Position numbers and translations under genes: made by a program. From Methylicorpusculum sp. (GTDB taxonomy: Bacteria > Pseudomonadota > Gammaproteobacteria > Methylococcales > Methylomonadaceae): a stretch of DNA of 64,000 nucleotides. The notes under the pieces are model-generated. The model worked only from the letters and a program-made list of their open reading frames with translations. It did no database searches and was not told the origin of the DNA. Positions 18,719 to 28,782 of the stretch are shown here, in pieces (position 1 is the stretch's first letter; each line of letters starts with the position of its first letter). The stretch spans positions 1 to 64,000 of the forward strand of contig NZ_JAUSBX010000110.1 of NCBI RefSeq assembly GCF_030651835.1, read 5' to 3'.

Positions 18719-19159
18719 ATGGAACGTTTAATAGAGTTTGTCCTAAACCATTACTTGCTATCCCTCGCTTTGGCGGTTGTTACTTTTTTATTGATTCAAG
18801 ATCTGTTTGAAAGCTTTACCAATAATTTCAAGTCGCTATCCCCAATGCTGGCAATCGTTAAAATGAACAGCCAAGGCGCGACAATCCTGGATGTTCGAGA
18901 ACCTGCCGAATTTTCAAAAGGTCATATAGAAGATGCCATCAATATTCCAGCAGGCAAAATTGAAGAACAAATCAGTCAACTTTCAGGAAGCAAATCCTCC
19001 CCCGTCATTGTGGTTTGCCAAACCGGAACACGTTCTGTTCCCGCTTGCAGAACACTGACAAAAGCAGGCTTCACAGATATCTACACTATCACCGGCGGCA
19101 TGCAATCCTGGGAAGACAACAAACTCCCAATCAAAGCAGGCAAAAAACAAAAAGCTTAA
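18719..19159 (+). CDS. Membrane-anchored rhodanese-like protein
   Basis: Single-domain rhodanese of 146 residues. Residues 10-28 form a membrane anchor and the rhodanese domain covers about 45-140. Cys100 in the loop VVCQTGTRS is the persulfide-carrying residue; LDVREPAEFSKGHI and GGMQSW are standard family marks. It resembles YibN, which precedes grxC-secB-gpsA in enteric bacteria; here no grxC is present between it and secB. It shares the upstream ArsR-type gene as a likely regulator. Confidence 0.88.
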   Translation: MERLIEFVLNHYLLSLALAVVTFLLIQDLFESFTNNFKSLSPMLAIVKMNSQGATILDVREPAEFSKGHIEDAINIPAGKIEEQISQLSGSKSSPVIVVCQTGTRSVPACRTLTKAGFTDIYTITGGMQSWEDNKLPIKAGKKQKA

Positions 19160-19221
19160 CCCAGGACTCGCATCCCAAAACGGTCTCCCTTAATCTAACC
19201 TTACATTAATCAAATAAGATC

Positions 19222-19692
19222 ATGGCTGAAGTTAATCAAACTCCTGAAAAGCAGTTTTCCATTCAAAAAATTTACACTAAAGACATCTCTTTCGAGACGC
19301 CTAACTCCCCTAAAATCTTTACCGAAAAATGGGAGCCCAAAGTTGATTTCAATTTAGGCACAAATGTTCAACCCCTAGAAAATTCCATGTATGAAGTCAC
19401 GCTGACCGTTACTGTCACGGTAAAATGCGGCGAAATGACCGCCTATCTGGTTGAAGTATGCCAAGCAGGCATTTACTCCTTGAGCGGTTTTAGTGAAGAG
19501 GAAATGGGGCCTATGGTAGGTAGTTTTTGTCCCAACATCTTGTTTCCTTATGCACGGGAAGCCGTTTCCGATCTGGTTGCGAAAGGTGGATTTCCACAAT
19601 TGCTGCTGGCGCCTGTTAATTTTGACGCGCTTTACCATCAACATCTCCAACAATTAAAACAACAGGTACCTGGCTCCAATCAAGTTAATTGA
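19222..19692 (+). CDS. secB: Protein-export chaperone SecB
   Basis: Tetrameric cytoplasmic chaperone that keeps preproteins unfolded and passes them to SecA. The 156-residue length is typical. The segments QKIYTKDISFE, AGIYSLSGF and NILFPYAREAVSDL are characteristic. It lies 62 bp after the rhodanese and 7 bp before gpsA. secA is in the same window at 24.3-27.1 kb. Confidence 0.96.
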   Translation: MAEVNQTPEKQFSIQKIYTKDISFETPNSPKIFTEKWEPKVDFNLGTNVQPLENSMYEVTLTVTVTVKCGEMTAYLVEVCQAGIYSLSGFSEEEMGPMVGSFCPNILFPYAREAVSDLVAKGGFPQLLLAPVNFDALYHQHLQQLKQQVPGSNQVN

Positions 19693-19699
19693 TTGCTGT

Positions 19700-20695
19700 A
19701 TGAAAAAAATATGCGTGCTCGGCGCAGGCTCCTGGGGCACAGCGCTTGCTATTCAGGCAGCCAGGAACGGTTGCCAGACATTGCTATGGGGACATAACCC
19801 CGCTCATATCGCGTCAACCATTGAACAACGAACTAATGAGCGCTACCTTCCGGGCGTGACTTTGCCGGCTGCTCTGAAATTAACATCAGATCTTGAAGAG
19901 GCGGCGCAATTCTGCGATACCCTTTTAATTGCAGTTCCAAGCAGGGTGTTTAAGGATACCCTGCTGAAGCTGTCGCCATTAGTATCACCAGATATTCAAA
20001 TTGCCTGGGCAACAAAAGGCTTTAACCCTGAAGATGGATCGTTACTCCACCATTCGATTCACACTATCTTTTCTGAAGATACCGCTGTTGCTGCTCTCTC
20101 TGGCCCCACTTTTGCCCGAGAGGTAGCCGCGGACTTGCCCACAGCGATAACCATCGCGTCAAATAAAATGGCTTTTGCAGATGAACTCACCTCAATGCTG
20201 CACAGCTCCCGATTCAGAATTTACACCAGTTCGGATTTGATTGGCGTTCAAGTTGGCGGCGCAGTGAAAAATGCGCTTGCGATCGCTGCCGGTATCGCAG
20301 ATGGCTTGAACTTTGGCGCCAACACCCGGGCTGCATTGATTACCCGAGGCCTCCATGAAATAATCCGCCTGGGTTTAAAAATGGGCGGGCGTCAGGAAAC
20401 GTTTATGGGATTGGCTGGTTTAGGTGACTTGATTCTAACCTGTACCGACAATCAATCCAGAAACAGGCGATTCGGACTGGCAATAGGACAAAACAGAGAC
20501 AGAGAAGCCGCCAGACGAGAAATCAATCAGGAAATTGAAGGCGTTTCAGCCGCCAAAGAAACGTATTTGCTGGCAAAAAAATTCAACATCGACATGCCAA
20601 TTACCGAACAAATCTACAACGTGTTGTACAACGACTTATCGCCTTTAATAGCCGTTCAAAACCTGCTGGAAAGAGAGCAAAAACCCGAAAACTAG
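19700..20695 (+). CDS. gpsA: Glycerol-3-phosphate dehydrogenase [NAD(P)+]
   Basis: Makes sn-glycerol 3-phosphate for phospholipid synthesis by reducing dihydroxyacetone phosphate. The 331 residues open with the Rossmann motif GAGSWGTALA and contain LSGPTFAREVA, GGAVKNALAIAAG (catalytic Lys) and GLGDLILTCT. It ends 1 bp before the convergent trmL stop, leaving no terminator space. Confidence 0.97.
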   Translation: MKKICVLGAGSWGTALAIQAARNGCQTLLWGHNPAHIASTIEQRTNERYLPGVTLPAALKLTSDLEEAAQFCDTLLIAVPSRVFKDTLLKLSPLVSPDIQIAWATKGFNPEDGSLLHHSIHTIFSEDTAVAALSGPTFAREVAADLPTAITIASNKMAFADELTSMLHSSRFRIYTSSDLIGVQVGGAVKNALAIAAGIADGLNFGANTRAALITRGLHEIIRLGLKMGGRQETFMGLAGLGDLILTCTDNQSRNRRFGLAIGQNRDREAARREINQEIEGVSAAKETYLLAKKFNIDMPITEQIYNVLYNDLSPLIAVQNLLEREQKPEN

Positions 20696-20696
20696 C

Positions 20697-21179
20697 CTAC
20701 ACGATGGCTGGTTTTAAACTCGCCCCATCAAACCCTGTCTGTCGCCAAGCTTCATAAAGCATTATTGCGACCGTATTTGACAAGTTCATGCTCCGGCTTT
20801 CAGGCTTCATCGGCAAACACAACAAGTGATCAGCGGGCATCGCTGCTAATAAAGCATTTGGCAGGCCTCTTGTCTCGGGTCCAAACAAAAAAGCATCTCC
20901 CGCAGCAAAACCGATATCAGAGAACACTTTCTTACCTTTTGTCGTCAACGCAAAAAGCCTGTCAGGTTTATTAGCGGCTAGATAAGCATCCAACGAGTCA
21001 TGTACTTTCATGTCAACCCATTCATGATAATCCAAGCCCGCCCGTCTTAATTTTTTATCTTCAAGTTTAAATCCCAAAGGCTTGATTAAATGAAGATGCG
21101 CGCCGGCATTGGCGCAAAGCCGGATGATATTTCCGGTATTGGCTGGAATTTCAGGCTCATAGAGCACGATATCGAACAT
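20697..21179 (-). CDS. trmL: tRNA (cytidine/uridine-34 2'-O)-methyltransferase TrmL
   Basis: SPOUT-class methyltransferase that modifies the wobble base of leucine tRNAs. The 160-residue protein carries the trefoil-knot motifs [21 protein letters not shown] and [15 protein letters not shown]. Length is that of the minimal SPOUT dimer subunit. It sits convergent to gpsA, matching the secB-gpsA-trmL neighbourhood of enteric bacteria. Confidence 0.94.
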   Translation of the reverse strand: MFDIVLYEPEIPANTGNIIRLCANAGAHLHLIKPLGFKLEDKKLRRAGLDYHEWVDMKVHDSLDAYLAANKPDRLFALTTKGKKVFSDIGFAAGDAFLFGPETRGLPNALLAAMPADHLLCLPMKPESRSMNLSNTVAIMLYEAWRQTGFDGASLKPAIV

Positions 21180-21332
21180 ATTAAAGTCTATGAAACAGTC
21201 ATGGGATTATATTTTGAGGGCTTGCCAAAACTAAGTCATTGGCAAATAAAACGAAATGCGCTCCGACACCGAAAATCAGACTTGAGATATTAGCTGACTT
21301 AAAAAATCAGCTAATACCCGACTCTTAAAGGC

Positions 21333-21455
21333 CAGTAATTCCCAGTTTGATATTTTCAGCGTCACTTTGGACTGGGAAAAGCCTTTCGAGAAACGCCGTA
21401 AACTCCTCCTTGGGGGCTTGACAGCAGCATCCCTGCTGCCGACATCCTCAAAAAG
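21333..21455 (+). mobile_element. MITE-like repeat, copy A (right end missing)
   Basis: The copy starts with CAGTAATTCCCAGTTTGA and continues in parallel with copy B (48603-48816, reversed) and copy C (60227-60376) up to GACATCCTCAAAAAG. An internal hairpin has stem GCAGC (21424-21428) and GCTGC (21435-21439). The right terminal repeat is absent; the glgP stop codon lies 9 bp further on. It is non-coding. It may contribute to glgP mRNA 3' processing. Confidence 0.75.
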
Positions 21456-21463
21456 ACAAACCG

Positions 21464-23968
21464 TCAGCTAATCAGTGGCGCAACGGGAGTCAACTTCCAG
21501 ATTTCGCGGTTATAGTCACTGATTGTCCGGTCCGTCGAGAACTTTCCGCTGGACGCACAATTCAGAATACTCATTCTAGTCCAGTTGTCTTTATCCAAAT
21601 AAGCGGCTTCCGCTCGATTTTGGGCATCGACGTAACTGCGAAAATCGGCAACGGTCATCCAAGGATCGTTAGAGCTCCTGATAGAATTAACCACATCGTC
21701 AAAAATGCCTGGCTCAAGCAAACTAAAATGGCCGCACTCAATCAGATTGAGGACTCTTTTCAAATCTTCATCCTGCTCAATTATCGATACTGGATCATAA
21801 TGCGAACGCAGTTCTTCCACTTGACCTTCGGTCAAACCGAATAAAAAGAAGTTATCATCACCCACCTCTTCTCTGATTTCTATATTAGCTCCGTCCAGGG
21901 TGCCTATAGTCAGCGCTCCATTCATCATGAATTTCATGTTGCCGGTACCCGACGCTTCTTTTCCTGCCGTGGAAATCTGTTCCGATAAATCCGCACCGGG
22001 GCATATTTTTTCCATCGCTGAAACACGGTAATTAGGCAAGAACACCAGCTTTAATTTATCGCCTACATCAGGATCATTATTGATGACATCAGCAACATTA
22101 TTGATAAATTTAATGGTTTTTTTGGCCATGTAATAGCCTGGTGCAGCTTTCCCGCCAATCAATACACAGCGATTGGTCCAGTTTTTAGTTTCTCCGCGCT
22201 TGATGCGGTCATACAGATGGATGACATGCAACACATTAAGCAGTTGGCGCTTGTACTCGTGAATGCGCTTAACCTGAACATCAAATAAGGCATCCGTGCT
22301 TAAATCAACGCCCAACTCGGCTCTTTTGTATTCAACCAGCTTGCTTTTGCATTCTTGCTTGATTTTGTACCATTTTTCTCTGAATTTCGGATCGTCCGCA
22401 TAGGGCTTGAGCTTTTCAAGCTGAGCCAAATCAGTCAACCAGCCATCGCCAATGGTTTCTGAAATCAGCTTAGCCAAATCCGGATTACAAGCTGCCAACC
22501 AACGCCTTGGCGTCACACCATTAGTTTTATTGTTGAACTTATGAGGCCATAGTTCGTGGAAATCCTTGAAAAGACCTTCCTGCAACAGCTTTGAATGGAG
22601 CTCCGCCACACCGTTAACAGAATAGCTGCCTACTATAGCCAGGTAGGCCATTCTGACCTGTTTTTCATTGCCTTCCTCGATCAATGACATCCGTCTCATG
22701 CGCTCATGATCACCCGGCCAGTGCACAGAAACTTCCGCTATAAAATGAGAATTGATTTCGTAAATGATTTCCAACAAACGAGGCAATAAACTTTCGAATA
22801 AACTAACAGACCAACGCTCCAGAGCCTCGGGCAGCAGCGTATGATTGGTATAAGCCATCGTATTTCTGGTTATTTTCCAGGCTTGATCCCAATCCAGACC
22901 ATGGATGTCGATCAACAGGCGCATTAATTCTGCAACCGCGATACTGGGGTGGGTGTCGTTAAGCTGGAAGCAGTTTTTTTCAGCAAATTGAGAAAAATCG
23001 TTACCATGCCGTCCTACCCAATTGGCAATAACATCCTGCAAACTGGCTGAAGCCAGAAGATATTGCTGGCGCAAACGAAGAGCCTTGCCGTTTTCATTGG
23101 CATCGTTCGGATAGAGCACCATGGTAATATTTTCTGCTGTATTTTTTGCCGCAACCGATTCGGCATAATCCCCTGCATTAAACTCCTGCAAATCAAATTC
23201 TTCAGTCGCCGTCGCTTTCCATAAGCGCAAGGTATTGACAGTACCATTTTTGTAACCGGGGATCGGAGTATCAAAGGGCACCGCAAGCACATCGTGCGTA
23301 TCTATCCAGCAGACCCTCTTTTTTCCACGCTCGTCGATATGAGACTCGGTGTGCCCACCGAACTTGATTCTATGTGCATATTCAGGTCTTTCAATCTCCC
23401 AAATATTGCCATTTCGCAACCAATGATCCGGTCTTTCCACTTGTTCGCCATTGACCAGCGTCTGGGTGAACATGCCGTATTCATAGCGCAAACCATAACC
23501 TGTCACCGGCAATTGAAGCGTCGCGCAGCTATCAATGAAACAAGCCGCTAATCGGCCGAGACCACCATTACCCAAGCCCGCATCAGGCTCACTGTCAATG
23601 AGTTCTTCGATTTCGAGGCCAAGTTCATACATCGCACTTTTTGTAACATCGGTGACGCCCAAATTAAGCATTGCGTTACTCAGAGTCCGCCCCATCAAGA
23701 ATTCCATCGACAGATAAAACGCTCTTTTGCAGTCTTCCTTTTTATAAGCGTTGTAAGTGGCTTTCCATCGCTCAATGAGACGATCACTGATCGCCAGAGC
23801 TAAAGCTTCATAAGCATAATAAGGAGACCTGCAGTTTTCGTCCCTGCCTAATCGATGTCCATAGTACCTCTTGAAATCCGCTACCAGATGCTTGCTCTCT
23901 AATCCTAAAGGCGAAAGCTTGGTAATATTGGCGGCCGGTTTACTGCTTGTGAATTTTTTGGAATGCAT
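21464..23968 (-). CDS. glgP: Glycogen/starch phosphorylase
   Basis: PLP-dependent enzyme that releases glucose 1-phosphate from glycogen. The 834-residue length fits. Lys679 in GTGNMKFMMNG binds the cofactor; MEFLMGRTL and GNGGLGRLAACFIDS are conserved N-terminal sites. It is a single gene, with no other glg gene nearby. Its 3' end abuts MITE copy A. Confidence 0.97.
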   Translation of the reverse strand: MHSKKFTSSKPAANITKLSPLGLESKHLVADFKRYYGHRLGRDENCRSPYYAYEALALAISDRLIERWKATYNAYKKEDCKRAFYLSMEFLMGRTLSNAMLNLGVTDVTKSAMYELGLEIEELIDSEPDAGLGNGGLGRLAACFIDSCATLQLPVTGYGLRYEYGMFTQTLVNGEQVERPDHWLRNGNIWEIERPEYAHRIKFGGHTESHIDERGKKRVCWIDTHDVLAVPFDTPIPGYKNGTVNTLRLWKATATEEFDLQEFNAGDYAESVAAKNTAENITMVLYPNDANENGKALRLRQQYLLASASLQDVIANWVGRHGNDFSQFAEKNCFQLNDTHPSIAVAELMRLLIDIHGLDWDQAWKITRNTMAYTNHTLLPEALERWSVSLFESLLPRLLEIIYEINSHFIAEVSVHWPGDHERMRRMSLIEEGNEKQVRMAYLAIVGSYSVNGVAELHSKLLQEGLFKDFHELWPHKFNNKTNGVTPRRWLAACNPDLAKLISETIGDGWLTDLAQLEKLKPYADDPKFREKWYKIKQECKSKLVEYKRAELGVDLSTDALFDVQVKRIHEYKRQLLNVLHVIHLYDRIKRGETKNWTNRCVLIGGKAAPGYYMAKKTIKFINNVADVINNDPDVGDKLKLVFLPNYRVSAMEKICPGADLSEQISTAGKEASGTGNMKFMMNGALTIGTLDGANIEIREEVGDDNFFLFGLTEGQVEELRSHYDPVSIIEQDEDLKRVLNLIECGHFSLLEPGIFDDVVNSIRSSNDPWMTVADFRSYVDAQNRAEAAYLDKDNWTRMSILNCASSGKFSTDRTISDYNREIWKLTPVAPLIS

Positions 23969-24327
23969 AGTTGAACCACTTGATTTAAAAAAAATTCTAC
24001 ACGGGTTATTAACGCGTTATGACCTAAAACAGCTTGCCTACAACGGTTAGGAAGTTAATTTTTATTCCCACCCATCAGTTTTTCGTTGCAGGCTTCTGGC
24101 GATTTAGGCCGTACCCAAAGTTCTATTGAATAACATGATTATTCGTAACTACTCGCCCGCTTTCAATTGAGGGTGTAGGCGCTTGATTTTAAAGGGCGCA
24201 GGAATAAAACCCTGTTGCAGAAGCCTTTTCAATCAATCACATGCACCCAATAAAATCGGAGCGGTAAGCCGATACCATTATTCTGTAAGAGCAGGTAAGC
24301 AGCAAAGCAAATCGTTTTTACATGAAA
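23969..24327. other. Intergenic region between glgP and secA
   Basis: This 359-bp stretch has no convincing gene on either strand, no clear terminator for secA and no repeat matching others in the window. It must hold the glgP promoter (near 24000-24060) and the end of the secA transcript. Confidence 0.5.
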
Positions 24328-27054
24328 TTAACTTATTTGACCATGGCACTGCTTATATTTTTTTCCGGAACCACAAGGGCAAGGATCATTCCGTCCAACT
24401 TTTTTTCCATCACGGACAAAAGGCTGTTCCGTTTCGGATTCAGCTTCACTATCCGCTTCACTAGCCTCATGCTCTATCGCTTGAACAAAAGACTCGGCTT
24501 CAGCATGTTCAAAATGTAACTCTTGAGGTTCCTGGCGCTGCTCGTCAATCGCACGGACATCCTCTTCCTCTTGCACCTGAACTTTAGCAAGAATTCCGAC
24601 GACTTCATACTTTATGTGGTCAAGCAGAGCGGTAAACATATCAAACGATTCACGTTTATATTCCTGCTTTGGATCTTTTTGCGCATAGCCTCTGAAATGA
24701 ATACCCTGACGAAGATGATCCATTGCAGCAAGATGTTCTTTCCAGCTGTTGTCCAACACCTGCATCATGACTGATTTTTCGAAGTGCCGTAAAACATCTG
24801 GCGCAATTCTCTCTTCTTTTTGTCTATACGACTGCTCAACCATCTCGACAATACGGTCTCTTAATGTGGCTTCATGCAACTTTTTATCGTCGGCGAGCAT
24901 TTGCCGGACGGGTATTTCAACATTGAATTCCTGATGCAAATGTTCCTCTAAACCCTTGGTATTCCATTGCTCTTCCATGGTTTTTGGAGGGATATACTGA
25001 GTAATCACATTGTTGACCACATCTTTTCTGATCTGCGTGATGATGTCGGAGATATCTTCTGCCGCCATCAACTCGTTACGTTGAGCATAAACGACTTTTC
25101 GCTGATCATTCGCCACATCATCGTAAGTCAAAATTTGTTTGCGAATATCAAAATTGCGGTTTTCCACTTTTTGCTGGGCACTTTCAATCGAACGGGTTAC
25201 CCAAGGATGCTCTATGGCTTCACCGTGTCCCATGCCCAGTTTTTGCATCAACGATGCAACGCGATCCGATGCAAATATACGCATCAACGGATCTTCCAGG
25301 GACAGGTAAAAACGTGTTGAACCCGGATCACCCTGACGGCCGGAACGCCCTCTTAACTGATTATCGACCCGGCGGGATTCGTGGCGTTCAGAACCGATGA
25401 CATGCAGACCTCCGCTTTCCAGCACAAGTTGGTGTCTGTCCAGCCAGGCTCCTCGAACCTTTTGCATCTCTTCTTCGCTGGTTTCCTCAGGCAATGATTT
25501 CAATTCTTCATCAAGGTTGCCTCCCAACACGATATCGGTTCCCCTACCAGCCATATTGGTGGCTATAGTAACGGCTCCGGGCATACCGGCTTGGGCGATG
25601 ATATGCGCCTCACGCTCATGCTGCTTGGCATTGAGCACTTCATGCTTGATTTTTTGCTGTGTCAGCAATCTGGATATGATTTCGGAATTTTCAATTGATG
25701 TAGTACCCACTAAAACCGGCTGCCCGCGCTCTACGCATTGTTTAATATCTTCGACAATAGCCTGATATTTTTCAGCGGCAGTCAGATAAACCAAATCCCC
25801 CAGGTCTTTTCTGATCATGGGTCTATGGGTAGGGATCACAACCACTTCCAGACCATAGATACTATTTAACTCAAACGCCTCTGTATCGGCAGTACCGGTC
25901 ATACCGGACAGCTTTTCATAAAGCCTGAAGTAATTTTGGAAGGTAATGGAGGCCAAGGTTTGATTTTCATTTTGAATAGCCACATGCTCTTTAGCTTCTA
26001 TGGCTTGATGCAAACCTTCCGACCAGCGCCGCCCCGGCATGACCCGCCCGGTAAACTCATCAACAATGACAACTTCATTGTTTGCGACGATATAATCGAC
26101 ATCCTTTTGGAATAAATTGTGCGCTCTCAACGATGAATTCAGATAATGCATAAGCCTGATATTGGCAGCGTCATACAAACTACCCCCTTCCGCCATCAAA
26201 CCATGCTCAATCATCAACCGTTCGACCCGTTCATGACCTTCTTCAGTCAAATACACCTGTCTTGTTTTCTCATCAACAGAAAAATCGCCCGGTTCATCTT
26301 CTTTTTCTTGTTTGGTAAGGAAAGGAACAATTTCGTTCGCTTTCATATAAACGTCGGTACTGCCTTCCGTCGGCCCGGAAATAATTAACGGGGTTCTTGC
26401 CTCATCAATCAGAATGGAATCCACTTCATCCACAATCGCAAACGCCAGCTCTCGCTGAACTTTTTGAGCCATGCTGAACGCCATATTGTCGCGCAGATAG
26501 TCAAAGCCGAATTCGTTGTTTGTTCCGTAAGTGATGTCGCACGCGTATGCAGTTCGGCGCTCGCCGCTATCCATCTGACTGACAATAACACCTGTCGTCA
26601 ACCCGAGAAAAGCGTACAACTTACCCATCCAAGACGCATCGCGAGCAGCCAGATAATCGTTCACGGTAACGACATGAACGCCTTTACCGGGCAAGGCATT
26701 AAGATAAGCCGCCAGAGTTGCCATCAACGTTTTACCTTCCCCGGTCTTCATTTCAGCAATTTTGCCGTCATTCAGCACCATACCGCCGATTAACTGCACA
26801 TCAAAGTGCCGCATGCCAAATACACGGGAAGACGCTTCTCTGACCGTAGCAAACGCTTCAGGAATCAAATCTTCTATGGTTACGCCTTTGTCCAGACGTT
26901 CACGAAATTCCAGCGTTTTGGCTTTTAGCTCCTCGTCGGATAATTTTTCATAATCTGCCGCCAGCGCATTGATTTTTTTTACCAGCTTCCTTTTTTTCTT
27001 GATCAAGCGATCGTTTCGACTGCCTATTACAATTTTAACCAGCTTACCCAACAT
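24328..27054 (-). CDS. secA: Preprotein translocase ATPase SecA
   Basis: Motor ATPase that drives preproteins through SecYEG. The 908 residues include the DEAD-type motor with Walker A MKTGEGKT, the DEVDS Walker B region and GRSGRQGD motif VI. The C-terminal zinc ribbon C892, C894, C903, H904 binds SecB and membrane lipids and is intact. The arrangement lpxC then secA in the same direction is the usual gammaproteobacterial one, here widened by csp and dciA-like genes on the way. secB also lies in the window. Confidence 0.98.
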   Translation of the reverse strand: MLGKLVKIVIGSRNDRLIKKKRKLVKKINALAADYEKLSDEELKAKTLEFRERLDKGVTIEDLIPEAFATVREASSRVFGMRHFDVQLIGGMVLNDGKIAEMKTGEGKTLMATLAAYLNALPGKGVHVVTVNDYLAARDASWMGKLYAFLGLTTGVIVSQMDSGERRTAYACDITYGTNNEFGFDYLRDNMAFSMAQKVQRELAFAIVDEVDSILIDEARTPLIISGPTEGSTDVYMKANEIVPFLTKQEKEDEPGDFSVDEKTRQVYLTEEGHERVERLMIEHGLMAEGGSLYDAANIRLMHYLNSSLRAHNLFQKDVDYIVANNEVVIVDEFTGRVMPGRRWSEGLHQAIEAKEHVAIQNENQTLASITFQNYFRLYEKLSGMTGTADTEAFELNSIYGLEVVVIPTHRPMIRKDLGDLVYLTAAEKYQAIVEDIKQCVERGQPVLVGTTSIENSEIISRLLTQQKIKHEVLNAKQHEREAHIIAQAGMPGAVTIATNMAGRGTDIVLGGNLDEELKSLPEETSEEEMQKVRGAWLDRHQLVLESGGLHVIGSERHESRRVDNQLRGRSGRQGDPGSTRFYLSLEDPLMRIFASDRVASLMQKLGMGHGEAIEHPWVTRSIESAQQKVENRNFDIRKQILTYDDVANDQRKVVYAQRNELMAAEDISDIITQIRKDVVNNVITQYIPPKTMEEQWNTKGLEEHLHQEFNVEIPVRQMLADDKKLHEATLRDRIVEMVEQSYRQKEERIAPDVLRHFEKSVMMQVLDNSWKEHLAAMDHLRQGIHFRGYAQKDPKQEYKRESFDMFTALLDHIKYEVVGILAKVQVQEEEDVRAIDEQRQEPQELHFEHAEAESFVQAIEHEASEADSEAESETEQPFVRDGKKVGRNDPCPCGSGKKYKQCHGQIS

Positions 27055-27101
27055 GCTTTTTTCCGAGGTGAATTGTGAGATTGCATTTTCAAATAGCGCC
27101 G

Positions 27102-27130
27102 ATTATATAACGAGTGGCCCTTTATTTACA
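27102..27130 (-). promoter_or_regulatory. Probable secA promoter
   Basis: On the minus strand TGTAAA (27125-27130) and a perfect TATAAT (27102-27107) are 17 nt apart, about 50 bp upstream of the secA ATG. The -35 matches at three of six bases. Confidence 0.5.
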
Positions 27131-27554
27131 GTTAAAAACAACCTAAGCAAACGGGTATCGATGCTATATAAACACAATAATTTCCGATATTACATGTAAA
27201 TACAACTTTCGAACCGACACATCTGATGCTAATTACTGCCACTGATGCATGAGAGCGCACCCACCCAACTGTGGGCATGAAGCACGATTAATTGCCACAA
27301 AAGGCATGAAAAAATTGACGAGGTAAACGGATTACGGTTTTCTTGAGCCGATTTGTCAGGAACGCATAGCAATCAAACAGTTAACGCGAGAGATAGACTG
27401 TTTTGGGCATCAAGAGCTGAATTTCTTGACGCGATGGGGATATAGTCAGATTTGTTAGTGGAGCGCCAGCCGCCACTAAAGTGACAGTGAACAAACAGTA
27501 CAACGAGATTTTTATGCATTTTCAGGCGATGCATAACATTGCCCATGGGATTGT
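27131..27554. other. Intergenic region upstream of secA
   Basis: No convincing gene is seen in this 424-bp stretch. A small hairpin CCCAC/GTGGG lies near 27259-27274 and TTAGTGG/CCACTAA near 27457-27481. A minus-strand frame that reads through the terminator at 27555-27590 looks like chance. Confidence 0.4.
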
Positions 27555-27590
27555 TTAAAACATCCAGGGATCTTTTCCTGGATGTTTTAA
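27555..27590. terminator. Strong bidirectional terminator hairpin
   Basis: A 14-bp perfect stem, TTAAAACATCCAGG (27555-27568) against CCTGGATGTTTTAA (27577-27590), encloses an 8-nt loop. It lies 28 nt downstream of the stop of the small minus-strand gene at 27618-27782. Confidence 0.85.
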
Positions 27591-27617
27591 GACAGTTCCC
27601 TTGAAGAATTTTTTGCA

Positions 27618-27782
27618 TCATTCACTGCCTGTCTTGTTCAGTTTACGGTTCATATTGACATTACTGGCAATAGTCGCCGTTGCAAACAGCGCAGATGAAA
27701 TCACAAATTCGCCAGAAACAAAGCCTATTAGTCCGCTTACAAAAACCGCACCTGTTAATACATCTTGGTAAAAATCACTCAT
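27618..27782 (-). CDS. Small 54-residue membrane protein
   Basis: An ATG at 27782 follows AAGGA with 7 nt spacing and opens a 54-codon frame ending with TGA. The product has a hydrophobic, Gly/Ala-rich centre (about residues 9-43, with GAVFVSGLIGFVSGEF and SALFATATIA) and a basic C-terminal tail (NRKLNKTG), so one long or two short membrane helices with the tail inside is likely. A strong terminator follows directly, which supports a real single-gene unit. I do not recognise a family. Confidence 0.6.
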   Translation of the reverse strand: MSDFYQDVLTGAVFVSGLIGFVSGEFVISSALFATATIASNVNMNRKLNKTGSE

Positions 27783-28277
27783 GACTCGATTCCTTTTTAG
27801 CTAATTAAAAAAATAACAACACAGGCCTAACTATAGGGATGATTCCTATTCTTTACAATCACACTAGGTATTTATGCATTGTTTCTTGATTGTCACCAAA
27901 AGACTCTGCTGAATGATCATTAGCTATCATTTATCGTTTAAATGTTATTTTTATATTCTTAAAACGGGTTACTACCGCTAAAAATGAACGGATTTAATCC
28001 TATCTGGATTTTTTTGACTTATCGTCTGAAAAATTCAAAATAAAATTTTAGCGTTATTAAAAAATCAATAAATAATGAGGCGGGCAGACCGCCATAAGAA
28101 GAGAAATCAGTGATTTGAGTAGGGAGGACTTACGGATGTATTAAAAAAGCGAATTGAAAATTGCCTGCGCTTGTTTAGATAAACATGATCCGTATTGTTT
28201 TGAAGGGATCGCGCCAGGTGATCAGGAAAAATACTAAATTAGTGAAATACCCAATCAACCCGGCCTGTTACCGTTGA
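27783..28277. other. AT-rich intergenic region
   Basis: No gene is seen in these 495 bp. It should contain the promoter of the 54-residue gene and the end of the csp transcript. AATCC/GGATT followed by T at about 27998-28018 is a weak hairpin; nothing else stands out. Confidence 0.4.
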
Positions 28278-28481
28278 TTAGATAATAGTAACTTCTTCTG
28301 CTTGCGGTCCTTTTTGACCTTGGGTCACAACGAATTGGACTTTTTGTCCTTCGTTTAAGGATTTAAAGCCTGTTCCCGCTATATTGCGAAAATGAACAAA
28401 AACATCAGGTCCCTGCTCTTGTTGAATAAAACCGAAACCTTTGTCAGCATTAAACCATTTAACGGTGCCTGTAGTAGCCAT
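28278..28481 (-). CDS. Cold-shock domain protein (CspA family)
   Basis: Single-stranded nucleic-acid-binding protein of 67 residues, acting as an RNA chaperone. Both RNP motifs are present: KGFGFIQ and VFVHF, with GTVKWFN at the start and an acidic-hydrophobic end. Ribosome-binding site AGGAG precedes the ATG. It has a promoter at 28645-28672, giving a leader of about 157 nt, the size of the thermosensing cspA leader of E. coli, so translation control by temperature is plausible. Confidence 0.93.
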   Translation of the reverse strand: MATTGTVKWFNADKGFGFIQQEQGPDVFVHFRNIAGTGFKSLNEGQKVQFVVTQGQKGPQAEEVTII

Positions 28482-28638
28482 GTGTAACTCCTGAATAAAA
28501 AAATGTAACGCGTGAAGCGATGTGCAGCGGGAAATATTGAAATGACTTAATGCAGAACAGAACGAGGACTTACAGGTACGGAGTACTACAGAAAAAACAT
28601 CGTAACAGCAAACAATTAAGCTTTATCACTTTCTAGCC
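28482..28638 (-). promoter_or_regulatory. Long 5' leader of the cold-shock gene
   Basis: The region between the predicted transcription start (about 28638) and the ATG is about 157 nt and holds no gene. It contains a palindrome-rich patch (GTAC and AGTACT near 28576-28591). Long structured leaders of similar length control cspA mRNA stability and translation in other bacteria; that role here is inferred. Confidence 0.5.
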
Positions 28639-28644
28639 GCGGCC

Positions 28645-28672
28645 ATTTTATGCCAAATCGGCTTAAAGTCAA
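28645..28672 (-). promoter_or_regulatory. Sigma-70 promoter of the cold-shock gene
   Basis: On the minus strand TTGACT (28667-28672) and TAAAAT (28645-28650) are separated by 16 nt. Each box matches consensus at five of six positions. Confidence 0.65.
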
Positions 28673-28782
28673 TCAATGCACCTTGAAGATTAAAACTTGT
28701 CTATCAACAATGTGATTTAATTGATTAAAACAACCCGTTAAAATCAATCAGAACTAATCTGTATCACATTATATTAAGTTCA

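Noticed and set aside
27373-27621. 82-codon minus-strand frame after the 54-residue gene
   Set aside because: It reads through the strong terminator hairpin, has no separate ribosome-binding site and a composition unlike real proteins here.
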